Origin: Flammula alnicola
Lineage: Eukaryota > Basidiomycota > Agaricomycetes > Agaricales > Strophariaceae
Direction: 5' to 3'
Length of the DNA stretch: 64,000 nt
Assembly (NCBI GenBank): GCA_015499995.1
Contig: JADNRV010000039.1
Coordinates: forward strand, 248,001-312,000
Of the stretch, positions 10,905 through 21,500 are shown piece by piece. The notes under the pieces are model-generated. The model had not been told where the DNA came from, did not search any database, and worked only from the letters and a program-made list of their open reading frames with translations. Position 1 is the first letter of the stretch. Every line of letters begins with the position of its first letter. Both the position numbers and the translations under genes were made by a program.

Positions 10905-11180
10905 ATGGATAGGTCGACTCCGCCTCGAGTTCTGGGAGGACCGTTTCTTGGATTTATGCTTGGGTCAATGTAAGTCGATCAGGTTGAATCTTACTTCAAA
11001 CTTTACTAAAGTTATGCCATACTGTCCTCTAGTATATTAGGCGTAGCTCTCCTGCAGACATACCAATACTTCTTGCATTACGTCCAGGATTCGAGGTGGA
11101 GAAAAACTCTGGTAAGACATCCTCGATGCAAGTATATCAGTGCTAACGTTCGCGATTGTCAGATTGCGGTTATATGGTGA
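10905..11180 (+). pseudogene. Truncated DUF6534-type membrane protein gene
   Basis: Exon 1 (10905-10969) encodes MDRSTPPRVLGGPFLGFMLG. Exon 2 (11033-11111) joins in phase and encodes ILGVALLQTYQYFLHYVQDS. This is the characteristic first membrane segment and loop of the agaricomycete DUF6534 multi-span family. A third exon beginning at 11163 continues with IAVIW and meets a TGA at 11178. The remaining membrane spans and the DUF6534 C-terminal domain are not found; only a faint further resemblance persists to about 11350. I interpret this as a 5' gene remnant. Confidence 0.6.
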
Positions 11181-11639
11181 GCCGGTTCCCTCATTGCCAC
11201 TTAACTGGTACAAACCTCGGAAACAAACAGTGGTCTCGAGTCGACGCATCTCATTTTCTCTGCAATTATGATAAATATATATTTGTTCTGGGCTTAGCAG
11301 GCTCCGTAGGGTGCGCAACGGTAGCGAAAAACGATGAAAAATCACAATTGTGACTTTCTCTTCACTTGACTGGTTTTTTGCACGGGATAGCAATGAATTT
11401 CTTCAGGGAAACACGGTTATATATGGATTGTGACAATATTAGATCTAGATACCACGACACATCAATGATACCAAAACCTCGCACAAGATGGCTTTTCCAA
11501 ATCGTTATTCCAGGGGCATGAACCAAAGCGCTGTTGTCGTCTTCCATGCGACCCTTGAAAAGAAGCAATCCGATCAGGGATGCGACTCGAGCAGTCAGAA
11601 CGGCAGATCTTACCGTCCAAATCCTATGATTCGTGACAA

Positions 11640-13031
11640 TCTTCCTCAGGCTGCGACGTGGTTGTCCACATCTACAATGGTATGTAGCGTCTGAATATTC
11701 GAAAAACAGCTGCACGTGGAGTGTTCCTTAGTCAGCAGTCACACCGGGAAGGCCACCTACGAGCTCCTTCATGGAGATGGCAACGTCGAGACGTTCGAGA
11801 TGGACGCAGGATTTGCAGATCTCTGCTATTGACTCCTGGCTCACCCCCAGTCAAGGAAGGCCAGGCGCCGCAGCGAGGATAAAAGGATCTCCGACAACCA
11901 CTTTTCGTTCTGGAAGCCTGATCGCGAATGAAAGTAAAGCAGGCGCCGAAGTTTTCAGATGAGAGAGGACAGAGGCAAGGATTGCGGGAGAGGGTGATGG
12001 CTACATGGTATATCGTGTATCAAACGCCATATGTCGTAAATGGCGTAGTGACGGAGGTGGCATATACAGAGGACGAGTGCTCTCCTATGCGAAAGCTTTA
12101 ATATTGAAGCGAAGCGCATTTAGGCAACGTACGGATGTTGTCAGGGAAAGACTTTGCAGGAGAGGCGTATGTGGAATCTGTTGAAGGACGACAACATGAT
12201 CTACCTTGGGACATCCAACGACATGCAGACCGAGAAGATTCGGTAGGTGGGAGAGCATGCCCTCCAAGACGCCTTCGTGTAGTTCGTTGATCATCTATAA
12301 GTTGGTGAGGTGGCATAGAAATAGCACGGAAAGAAAAACGAACGTAGAGACACAAGCTCGTTAATGTCTTTACAAGAGACTGCGTCCAAGAAGGAAGCAA
12401 GTCAACGGCGTTCCACATAGCAAACTCCTCCACAGAGAGACTTTGCAGCTTGTTCATCTTCAAGAGCATCTGTGCTTGATCTGTCGTGAGATTCGCGTGT
12501 ATGCGAACGCTTTCCAGTCGATGTTTATCTTGTAGCGAAGGTAGAAACGTGGCCAAAACGCCTGGGACCGTGCATTTGAACGTTTTCAGGTTTCGGCACA
12601 GCCGGATTGCGTCCCTGCATTCTCGTGCAAAGACGAGGTGTACGCGCAATTTCACGGTCGACACTTCACGAATCTCTGCGGAAAAGATTCAATATATGCG
12701 GTTAAATGTTACCAAGAGAACCTCCAATGCACCTATATTGCGAACATGGACTGCAAGATGAGGATGTGCTATCAATGCGGCGAATGGTGACATAGTTTCT
12801 TGCTGCTTTATCATGAGCCTTGAGACAGTCCTGGTGCTCGTAGGGTCAAAAACTCACCACAGAATAACCCTTAGCCTGCCTCAAACGATACGATATCGTG
12901 TTGTATAGCCTTGGGATGACACCCGCAAGGAAGGACCTGCTAACCAATGCCACCGATGGGAGATCGTTGCCAGACAAAAAGCCGAAAATGAGCTCGAGCA
13001 CGTCGAGATTGAGGTTATCTGCTGAAACCAT
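11640..13031 (-). pseudogene. F-box/LRR protein gene with an in-frame stop
   Basis: Exons 13031-12858, 12802-12733, 12675-12344, 12294-12133 and 12084 onward join in phase. The start encodes an F-box (LNLDVLELIFGFLSGNDLPS, then VALVSRSF). Later exons encode a leucine-rich region (LPNLLGLHVVGCPKVDHVVV). The fifth exon reads into a TAG at 12003-12001. Directly after it the same frame continues as PSPSPAILASVLSHLK and AIRLPERKVVV, then a further exon with CVHLERLDVAISMKEL and a distal stretch with NIQTLHTIVDVDNHV near 11660. This shows that the ancestral protein extended through the stop. If translated as is, it would be a roughly 265-residue truncated F-box protein of the kind that recruits substrates to SCF ubiquitin ligases. 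Confidence 0.65.
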
Positions 13032-13549
13032 GTCGCGTTTCTTCCGAAGAATCAATCCTATGATAGAGGTTTCGTATGCTGGTATCAGGTAGGATGAAGG
13101 AAAACAAGTTGTATTATCCATGAGACCAGGCTGTGCAGAGAAGCGCGTTGGGTATTGCTACCGAAATTACGTTGATTCAAATTCAAACTGATTTTCTTGT
13201 TCATTTAGATTTTGATCAGAACAAAAGGATATCAAAGAAATTCTAGTAGGGAAGACGTTGCAAACATAAAGACATGTTGAAGGCATGAAGGGATGTACTT
13301 GGAATTATTTTCAGACGACGAAGAGTCCCAGACTCCCAGGAATTGATGTTACTTGAACATTATTATCTTCATAACCTGTGCAAAATACATCCAAACGAAA
13401 TAGGAAGAAAAGAAAGGACTAATAACTCGGTGGAGCAGTCCAATCTGACTGGACGCTCGGAAGGAGGAGCTCAGATACGCGTCGAGCACGCCGTGCGGTA
13501 TAGCGTCGCAGGCAAAGGAATCAGGATGGAATGCGTCAGACAAGGAGAC
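13032..13549. other. Intergenic, no supported gene
   Basis: This is the upstream region of the minus-strand F-box gene and the downstream flank of the NAA15-like relic. Open frames are short and overlap on both strands. No motif was recognised. Confidence 0.35.
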
Positions 13550-14233
13550 GCGCTGGCACACAAGACCGTGCACAGCCGCTGATGGAATTTAATCGATGAC
13601 CTCGCACTCGAAAATATCTCCAGCTCAGGGTGCATCATAGCCAAAAACTTCTTGCTGTTCTCTTCGACGGCCTCCTGAACATGGTGTCAAAAAAGGGAAA
13701 TGAAAGAGGAGAGGAGCAACAGAAAAACTTACAGAGAACAAACTCGGCCAGACAAGAGGTTCGTGGAGATGCTCGTCTGACATATGTCGACTGTAGAATA
13801 GCATATATGGTCCCGCTCTGAGGTGGATGCCAGTTGGGTCTGTTAACACCATTTCTTCCGGCACCTATTTCGCAATTCATTTTCATCGATCTTGCATGGA
13901 TAAAGATCTAAGTCGAAACGCACCTCCGTCACTTCGTGATGCGTACAGTGACTTGAGGTCAGCGAACAGAGAGGGGATGCCCTTCGTTAGCCCGCGTATG
14001 ATGTAGGCCTTGACGAGATCTTTGAATTGGTCTCCGATCGCGACATTCAGCTGAAGGTGGCGAGGAGCAGTCGCACGAGATAGTTGCATCGCGAATTCTT
14101 GTAATTTGGCGACTGCATCGGCGTTTGGTCGGTCTATTGGTTTCGGTTAGCACAGAAAGCTAGACGAGAATGCTCAACTCACCGAGAGCAATGTCTTGGC
14201 TGGCCAGGTAGCCACGATACAATTCGTAGCTGT
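13550..14233 (-). pseudogene. NAA15/Nat1 (NatA auxiliary subunit) fragment
   Basis: Two exons are clear. 14233-14183 encodes SYELYRGYLASQDIAL; 14133-13924 joins in phase and encodes DAVAKLQEFAMQLSRATAPR, then LTKGIPSLFADLKSLY. This is the conserved TPR region of the NatA N-terminal acetyltransferase auxiliary subunit, in which PSLF.DLKSLY is typical. Two further exon-like pieces down to about 13550 (LTDPTGIHLRAGP; EENSKKFLAMMHPELEIF) may belong to the same gene but align less clearly. The normal protein is about 800-900 residues; the large N- and C-terminal TPR parts are missing here, so this is a fragment. The upstream region to 14540 has weak coding-like pieces only. Confidence 0.6.
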
Positions 14234-14795
14234 CTGGGTGATGTACTTACATTGTGTGGGCGCGTTTGTTCGTGGACGTTGGAGGTACATGGTGATGCCA
14301 TAGCCGCGTTCCGTGGTCTTTTGAGCCTCTGGCGTTGGTTGTGGGCTACTGCGGAATCAGGTTTGTAGGGCGCAGTGGTTGTTCCTGCAATCGGATCGGC
14401 GATGCAGAGGCTTCAAACCTCTTTTTCTGCGGAAAAAAGGGGAAAAGAGTCTGGATATGTCGTATGGTGTGGCTTGACGCTTACCTGGCAATACCGCCCA
14501 CCCTATGCGTTGGTGGTAGGGTTCGAGGCAATGCAGCATCCTCGAATGCTGTTTGCTACATGAAGAGAGAGAAAAAAAGAAGGGGGGTTTAGCGCAGGGT
14601 ATGCGGTATGGAGTGGCAGGTCACTTACCCTATACGAATTCGAGCAATATCATTCACGGCGGCCACACATTACGCATTTGGAGACCCAATCTGGATTTTG
14701 AAACAATTTGGAGTTGCTCTGCGTTATGCGACGATGTAATCTGAAGGACATCTGCTAATATATATATGCGATCCGAGAATGTTCAGTTTTCGAGA

Positions 14796-15340
14796 TCAAT
14801 AGCCTCTGGTCGCGCCTGAGCATTGCCAATCATAAATGGGGGATGCAGGAGAGGTAGACAGGGAATATACGCGCCTTATTCTCCTCCAGTCCGCCAAATT
14901 CCTTGACAAAGCCGTCATAGGGATATTTGCGACGAATGGAAGGGGGATCCGGTGTAATGGCCTTAATAGTGAACCCAGCGGCAATGAACCCAGCGACAGC
15001 AACCAGGAATTGACGCAGGGCGCTGTTGGGATCAATAGGTGGAGCATCCGGCCCCCACATGGACAAAACCTCATCTTGTTCGTGAAGCTATGGCTGAAAT
15101 AAGACAAGTACAAGGTGAAAAAATGCATAGGGCTCACCGTATCGCCGAAATTTCTTCTTGTTAGATTATCATTCCAGCCAGTTGGTGGGAGGTTTTGGTG
15201 GAAAGTAAATGGCAGTTGTGGGTACCCGTTCAGTTGGTGGTCAGGCTCCTCTTGCGAGAATGTTGCATAAGAACTTGCCGCATTGGATACAGTAAGGATG
15301 TGCTGTCTTGCAGCAGGGCGCGCCGCGACGACGCGACGAA
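14796..15340 (-). CDS. NADH:ubiquinone oxidoreductase subunit NDUFB8-like
   Basis: Exons ending 15138, 15087-14871 and 14815-14796 join in phase (introns 50 and 55 nt). The protein reads EEPDHQLNGYPQLPF, RRNFGDTLHEQDEVLSMWGP, DAPPIDPNSALRQFLVA, one membrane span (VAGFIAAGFTIKAI), then RRKYPYDGFVKEFGGLEENK. This pattern is that of fungal NDUFB8 (ASHI), an accessory subunit of the membrane arm of mitochondrial complex I. The N-terminal part is arginine-rich and looks like a mitochondrial targeting segment (ILRRVVAARPAARQ), but no in-frame ATG is visible within it. The first exon boundary and true start, near 15300-15500, are therefore unresolved. The lack of a clear start leaves open that the 5' end is damaged. 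Confidence 0.65.
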
Positions 15341-15621
15341 GGATGGAGGTAAGTAGAGTTCATGTTCCCGGACTGTCGCAGGTGGCACGGCATGGCGTGA
15401 GAATTTGACCCGATGTGTGGTGTACTTAGTAGTTCTAAGTTCTCCAGACCCTGCAAGTTTCTTTTCCGCTGTTCCAGAATTACGTTCCATCATACACGCA
15501 GACATAATTTGTTCAGGACGATCTTGATTTATGCGACCGCCTTTCAGGACCGGGGGCGTCGTAAAGCGGGAGGTGCTTTTTTATCTCTTACTTCCGCCTT
15601 CGCCGACCCAACCTTTTCGCG

Positions 15622-17562
15622 ATGCCAAAAGACCTAGTCGTTAAAGATGTCGAAGCCGCCCTTATGAAGACGCGAAAGTGTCGACGGAGACCTGGAGATA
15701 TCCCTTACCCCATATCGTACTCCAACCAAATGGCTGACCTGTTCGTTTGTTTTTTTACTTCCCATTATACCTTCTGTGATGCTCATCTGGTTCCTAGTGA
15801 TATATGGAACCATATGTTCCTTACGAGCCATTTCGGAAACCTGACGATGCACCAGTTTGAACAACCTCCTGCACGTAGTCTGGACATTGGGTGCGGTAGC
15901 GGGTTCTGGGCGATTGAAGCTGCAAAGAAGTGGCAGGTCTGTCAATATCCACGACCTCTCCTCGTTTTTACGCATCTAACTTTGCATCTTTTGAAGAACT
16001 CCAAGATCATTGGCTTTGATATCGTTAAAATTCAACCTCGTTTGCACGACATCGAGTATCTCAGACCGCTCTCCCAGCGCATTGGATGGGTCCATGGAAA
16101 CTTGTGCGCATTTTCCAATGCTTGCCGTCATATATGATAACCTGACACATTCCTTATTTTAGTCTGAATGGTTTGCCATTTCCGTCTAATCATTTCGACT
16201 TCGTAAGAATGGCTGGATTAGGTTTAGCCATCCCGGAAGATGAGTGGCAGTTTGTATTAGAGGTACGATACCATTCTATCCATCTCAAACCTCTCATTGA
16301 CCACGATAACAGGAAATCCATCGTGTCATGACGCCTGGGGCGGTTCTCGAAGTAAGCTTTATCCTATTATTATGTTCGCTGGTTGGTTGCTAACGGGAAT
16401 GAACTAGATCATCGAAGAAGATTTACTGTTTCCCTGCCCGTCTACCCTGCTCCAGCACCCTGGTCAAGAAGCCTCCCGTTCGTCACCCGCAGTCCATATC
16501 TATATTCCCCCACCCCATATTCCCTCACTCAAGTTATTCAAAAGCAAATCCACCAACTTCTGTGTACTATCGAGTACGTCTCCTGAACCGTCACCTATTT
16601 CCCCTGCAACTTCAATACATGACCACTCAAAGTTCGCGAGCCAGATATCTCTATTCCGGCCTTCGGTTTATGTCTCAGGGCCTTCATCCTCGAGCACGCC
16701 AGTCCAGCCATCTCCTGCAACTACCGAGACGATTACTGATACTGAGCACCCCCAAGATCATACCCGGCTGAAGATAGCATGGGAGGCAATGCTTGCGACG
16801 CGCTTCCTATCTCCAAAACTCCTCTCTGTCATTCCGTTTTATCTGACATCCTCATCTTTTGCTGACACCAAGAGCCACTCTCCTCTTATAATTCCTCTTC
16901 ATCCAAATTCCGGGACTATTCCTACTCTCAAATCGTATCAGTCAATGGGGTCTATGCGAGAGAAAGAAAACCAGCGGACGGTTGCCAATCCTCTTTATGA
17001 ATTTGACTTTGCTCCTGCCGTCTCCACTAGATCCATTAAGACAGATGGATGCTCCTTCCGCACGTCTATCCTGCCAAGACCACAAGCACCTGCATGGGGT
17101 ACTATGCACCTTGCGAGGACCGTTAGCACGATCAAAGGATGCAAGGAGGCAATCTGGGCCGAATACAAGCAACTCTATGACAAGGACGCCCTGTATCTGT
17201 TGTCACGGACAGCTCCTGATGACGTCGAGGACTATTCATCACAGCCACACAAATACATTGTTCGGAAAGCGTTCGAAGTGGACTGGAACAACTGGGACTA
17301 GTAAGTTCATGGCCCTAACCTTCCCGTGTTCTCCAAGTTGAATTATGATCGCAGCGATATGCTTGATCGCATTGCGATGCGTAATAACCTCCTCACGCAC
17401 ATCCCCTGGGTGCAGGCTACAGAATGTCCAAACTATCAGACCTGGAGAGGAAAATTGGATCCAAAATCGGGCTCGGAAGCCCGCAGTGGACACTTGGTGA
17501 CTGGCTACAATCCCGATGACCTCTGTCGATCCCTCCGTGTTTTTACTGGGTTCAAGTCTTAG
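15622..17562 (+). CDS. SAM-dependent methyltransferase (class I), seven exons
   Basis: Exons 15622-15740, 15798-15936, 15997-16103, 16163-16262, 16313-16351, 16408-17300 and 17355-17562 join without a stop and give about 534 residues. Motif I is SLDIGCGSGFWAIEAAKKW. It is followed by IGFDIVKIQP (acidic residue binding the ribose), WVHGNFLNGLPFP (motif IV region), FDFVRM and EIHRVMTPGAVLEIIEED (motifs V/VI). This arrangement is that of a large basidiomycete family of uncharacterised methyltransferases related to UbiE/trans-aconitate methyltransferases; the substrate is unknown. A Ser/Pro-rich insert of about 100 residues follows the catalytic core, then a conserved C-terminal region ending in VFTGFKS. 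The gene appears intact, unlike several of its neighbours. Confidence 0.8.
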
Positions 17563-17721
17563 GTGTCATTCGAACTCTTTTCACGTCTGTGCATTTTCAT
17601 TGTTGCTAGATATCTTTTTTTCGTCCTTGACATTTTGAACATTGCTATCCTAACCTCGCATTGCTGTGGAATATTGTATCGCATGTGCATATATTATCCG
17701 CTAGTACCTTTATTCGGAATG

Positions 17722-18110
17722 TTAAAGAACATGAGGCCATAAGAGATAGGAGTCATTACGCACCCGATATGAACCCTGTATTCCTTCTTTTTTCCGTGTT
17801 TGAGTGAGGCAATCGATGGGTCCGTTGAATCTTGCCGTTGCGTGGAGGACTTGAGATTGCAATCGGACCTTGGTTAAGCCGAAAGGGTGCTCAAATACTT
17901 TTGATACCATGCCTGCGACCTAGAGAGAACACGACCTAGCTTAATTATTCCATCAGTCGACAGTCACTGGCAACTAACAGACTAATCAAGATAGGCATCG
18001 CGGGAAGCCTGGTTCTCGCCGCCAACCTTGGACTTGGACTTGCTTTTGGCTTTTTTTGCTGTTGCCTGGTCCAGGCATCTCGTTAGCTGGTGAAGAGGTG
18101 GAATTGGCGG
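17722..18110 (-). pseudogene. Mitochondrial ornithine carrier (ORT1-like) fragment
   Basis: The exon at 17910-17722 encodes MVSKVFEHPFGLTKVRLQSQ, the first repeat of a mitochondrial solute carrier with the P-x-[DE]-x-x-[KR] signature altered (PFGLTK; the usual Asp is Gly). It continues IDCLTQTRKKEGIQGSYR. An upstream piece near 18100-18000 (KSKVGGENQASRDA) matches the hydrophilic N terminus typical of fungal ornithine carriers. Only about one fifth of a roughly 300-residue carrier is present and the frame ends just after the first repeat, so this is a relic. The lost signature Asp also argues against function. Confidence 0.55.
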
Positions 18111-18501
18111 GCGCCTCTTTTCGTGTTGAAATCACGTTTGGTAATACTTAACTTCTAGAATAATCACGGATAACCATAGACAAGCAACTCATTTCTGAAG
18201 TGTACAAGATCGGTCGGTATTCACATTCTGTTGCTTAATAGCCAGCAGCCGGAACACAACTTGAACAATTGTCGACGAGCGATTTATTGCAGACTGTAAG
18301 CGAACAAAAAAGAACGACAAAGTAAATGAAAATAAAAACAAAGTACGAATGATGCAGCGGGTACTAGAATAGGTAACTAATCGAAAGCAAGATAGTAAAG
18401 CAGGATTGAGCGAGCGACGAGGGAAGTAGAGAACATGCGAGATGATGATGATGACGATGCATGATCAACAAGACAGGAAAACCCAAGAAAATGTAGTGGA
18501 T
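18111..18501. other. Intergenic, no supported gene
   Basis: AT-rich sequence between the carrier relic and the 3' end of the large minus-strand gene; probably the 3' untranslated and terminator region of that gene. No feature was recognised. Confidence 0.35.
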
Positions 18502-21500
18502 TTAAGGTAAGTGGATATTACCGCTACTCTGAACGATCAGCGCTCGAATTTCGGCGATGCAATCAAGGAGCCTCGCATGTACCTCCTTCACATTCCCCAG
18601 GAGTGGCTTGATGTTCTCTGGAGCCATCGCAAGTTTCGAATCTGGAAGGGATGACGCAGTAACAGAAGTAGCGAGTTGAGGAGGCATGGAACGCACGGAG
18701 CCGGTCTTAGGTGCAGGTGCTTTCGAAGATCGAGAAGAGGATGGCCGAGATGGACTGCGTCCTGCTTTTGAGAGCCTAGCTTCAGGTTTCGATGACGTCG
18801 CAAGAGGAACGCCCGGCGAGTGCGGTTCGTCCGTAGATTCCTCGACGTTCGATAATCGGATTGGGCGCGACTGCATATGACTAGGGCTAAGAGGCGAGCC
18901 CTGGATGGGCAGCTCGCCACCCCGGAGCGATGTCTGAGAAGCGTTGAAAGTGCGTTTGGGCACGACGGAATGGCGCGTCGAGTACCCGGACGTAGACCCT
19001 GGCGCAGAAGGAACGGGAAGTGGTGGTGGCAGAGGTTCGTACGAATCGTGCTGCAAGTAGGGTCGACCGCCGCCATGAACAGTAGCGGACCCATCGAGGC
19101 CCATAGCTAGTGCTTTAGCAGCGGCGTCCAGATCGGGCGCGGAATCCATACGGTCCCAATCCTCTTCTCCCGTACTGCTGCTCTCCTCGCCTGTCCCACT
19201 ATGCGCCCGTTGGTCGTCATCTGTAGCCCCACTGACATTTGCACGGGAGCTCGAGGGAGTGCCAATAGCAGGATCGTCGACATACGCACTGACAGGTCGA
19301 TGCTTGCTCCCGAGCTTGAAGATGGAGGCTAACGAAGGACGACGAGGGGACGGTTTCGGAGCGGAAAATGACGCATGGTTATAAGACGACGTCGAGGTTA
19401 GATCTCTGTCGTGCTCCTTTGAAATCTGTAAAGACCCAGGCCCTGCGCTCGTCTTGGCACATCGACGAGTCTGACTGGGAAGACGTGGATGTGGATATCG
19501 GTGTCGGCTCTTGCTGCCTGCGGACGATTGGGTGCTGAGCGACGTCGTGGAATGTAAGACTCTCGCCATAGGAGCAGGCTGCGGAGGAGATGTGGACGAC
19601 ACCACCTCAGCTTCCGTATGGCTCCTCTTTAGAGCGCGAAGCATATCGCGGATGCCGTTGATGCCCAATCGACCGCTCTTCCGCTTCTTGTCCATCGAGG
19701 TGCGTCTCTCCTGACCATGGAGTCCACCACTGTCTTCTGAGGGCAAGGGGATTGTGCTGTTCGAGCGTCGCCCCATCTCCAGTCCCGGTTGACGACGTGG
19801 AGAGACTGTAGAGAAGGGAGCGATTCTTCAGGAATCGAGAGGTGAGATTCATCAGCGGCAGAGGTCACATTTGCATTGTTCAACATCTCTCGAAGTAGAA
19901 CGAGTTGGCGATGACTGAGATCATGCCGTCCAGTCGAGGCGCGCCACGACAGATTCGGAGGACTAGCCGGCGGAGGACCCGAAGTACTAGGCGACAAAAC
20001 GTGAGGCGGAGAAGTAGGAAGGCTGGCCGATCCAACGAGAGAAGTCGAAGCAGTAGGATATGTCATTGGCTTCGACTGGTCTCCAGCTAGGGTAACAGCA
20101 CGTTCTCTGCTCTTCTTCTTGCTGGAATCGCCAACAAAGTTAGCCTGAGCATGTTGAACGACGGGCATCGAGGAGCTTGCTGGCGGCGCCGACGTGGCAT
20201 TGGCGCTATCACCCCCGCCCAACTCGATCAAAAGCTCAGCACACTCCCAAGATATGCGATACTTGGAGTTGGTGGTGTAGAATGCGGACACCATTTCCTT
20301 GTACGCAAGCTGGGCCGTTGTAACGTCTTGGAGAGAGGCCGATGGCTCAGGTGTTGGGTTGGTGATCGACCTTGCACGCGTCTTCGGTTTGGCCTTCGTC
20401 GTGAGGTTAGAGAAGAAACTTGGAGAGGTGGTACGTGGCAAAGGCGCCGGAGCCTGAAGGGTATGCTGCTGCACATGTGCTTCAAGGATGGACTGAAGCT
20501 CGGAAACCAGGGCGCTGTACGTTTGTTGGAGGTCTTTGAGCTCTGTAGAGCATAAGATCAGATATCGTCGCTCGGTTAGAAAATTAATAAAAGAAATAAA
20601 AGAATAGACGTACGTTCCACATTCATCGCAAACTCTCTAACCATCCCCAAATCCCTCCTAATCCCAACCTGCGCATGGCTGAGCCTAGCAGGAATCTTCA
20701 AATCTGCCAATGAAGTCCGCCTCAGCACCCCTCCATGTCCCGAGCCTCCTCCTCCAGCCCCTCCATTACCACCACCATAGGCACCAGAGCAGCCCCAGCC
20801 CCCGTTTCCCGTCCGAGAGACGCAGAGTGTTGCGAAGCAGGCGACTTTCCCGGAGATTGGGACACAGCGAGCTTATTCGGAGACGCAGGCGGTTGAGGAG
20901 ACGACGTCGGCGTGAAGAACAGCGAAGACGACGATGTCGTAGGCGAGAGCGTGTCGGAGTTGTTAAGCGCCATGCCGAGCGAACGAGGGGTCTTGTTCAA
21001 TGTGTCCGCAGGTGGCGATTTCTCAGCAGCACCAGAGACAGATGCTGACGCTGACGCAGCCTACCCAATCGTCTGAGGCGGCGAGGGTGGCTGTAGTTCA
21101 ATAGGCGGAAGGAGCGGCACCGGCGGCGAACGCGCTGCCGGTGCCCTCAGGCTTCCCTTTGCCTCCTTGACACTCTCAGCATTCTCCTTGTCCATCGACC
21201 GCCGAATGCTGCTGTCGAAGTCGACACTTTGCCTCCTCGAACCTGCCGCACTCATCGAGGGCCTCCTACCCCCCTTTTCCGATGCTCGAGATCGCGAACT
21301 CGGTCTCCTGGCTAGTGCGGACTGTGGTAGATGCGCACTAGGGTTCCTCGACGAGCTGCCCGATGTGGAGGAAGCATGCAATATGGAGCTGCTTTGGCTC
21401 GAAGAGACCGACACCAACCGCCTGGATGGCAGTGGAAGGTGGTTTGTCGACGACGAAGATGGCAGGCGCAATGATAGCTGGCTGCTGGATGCGGGCAGTG

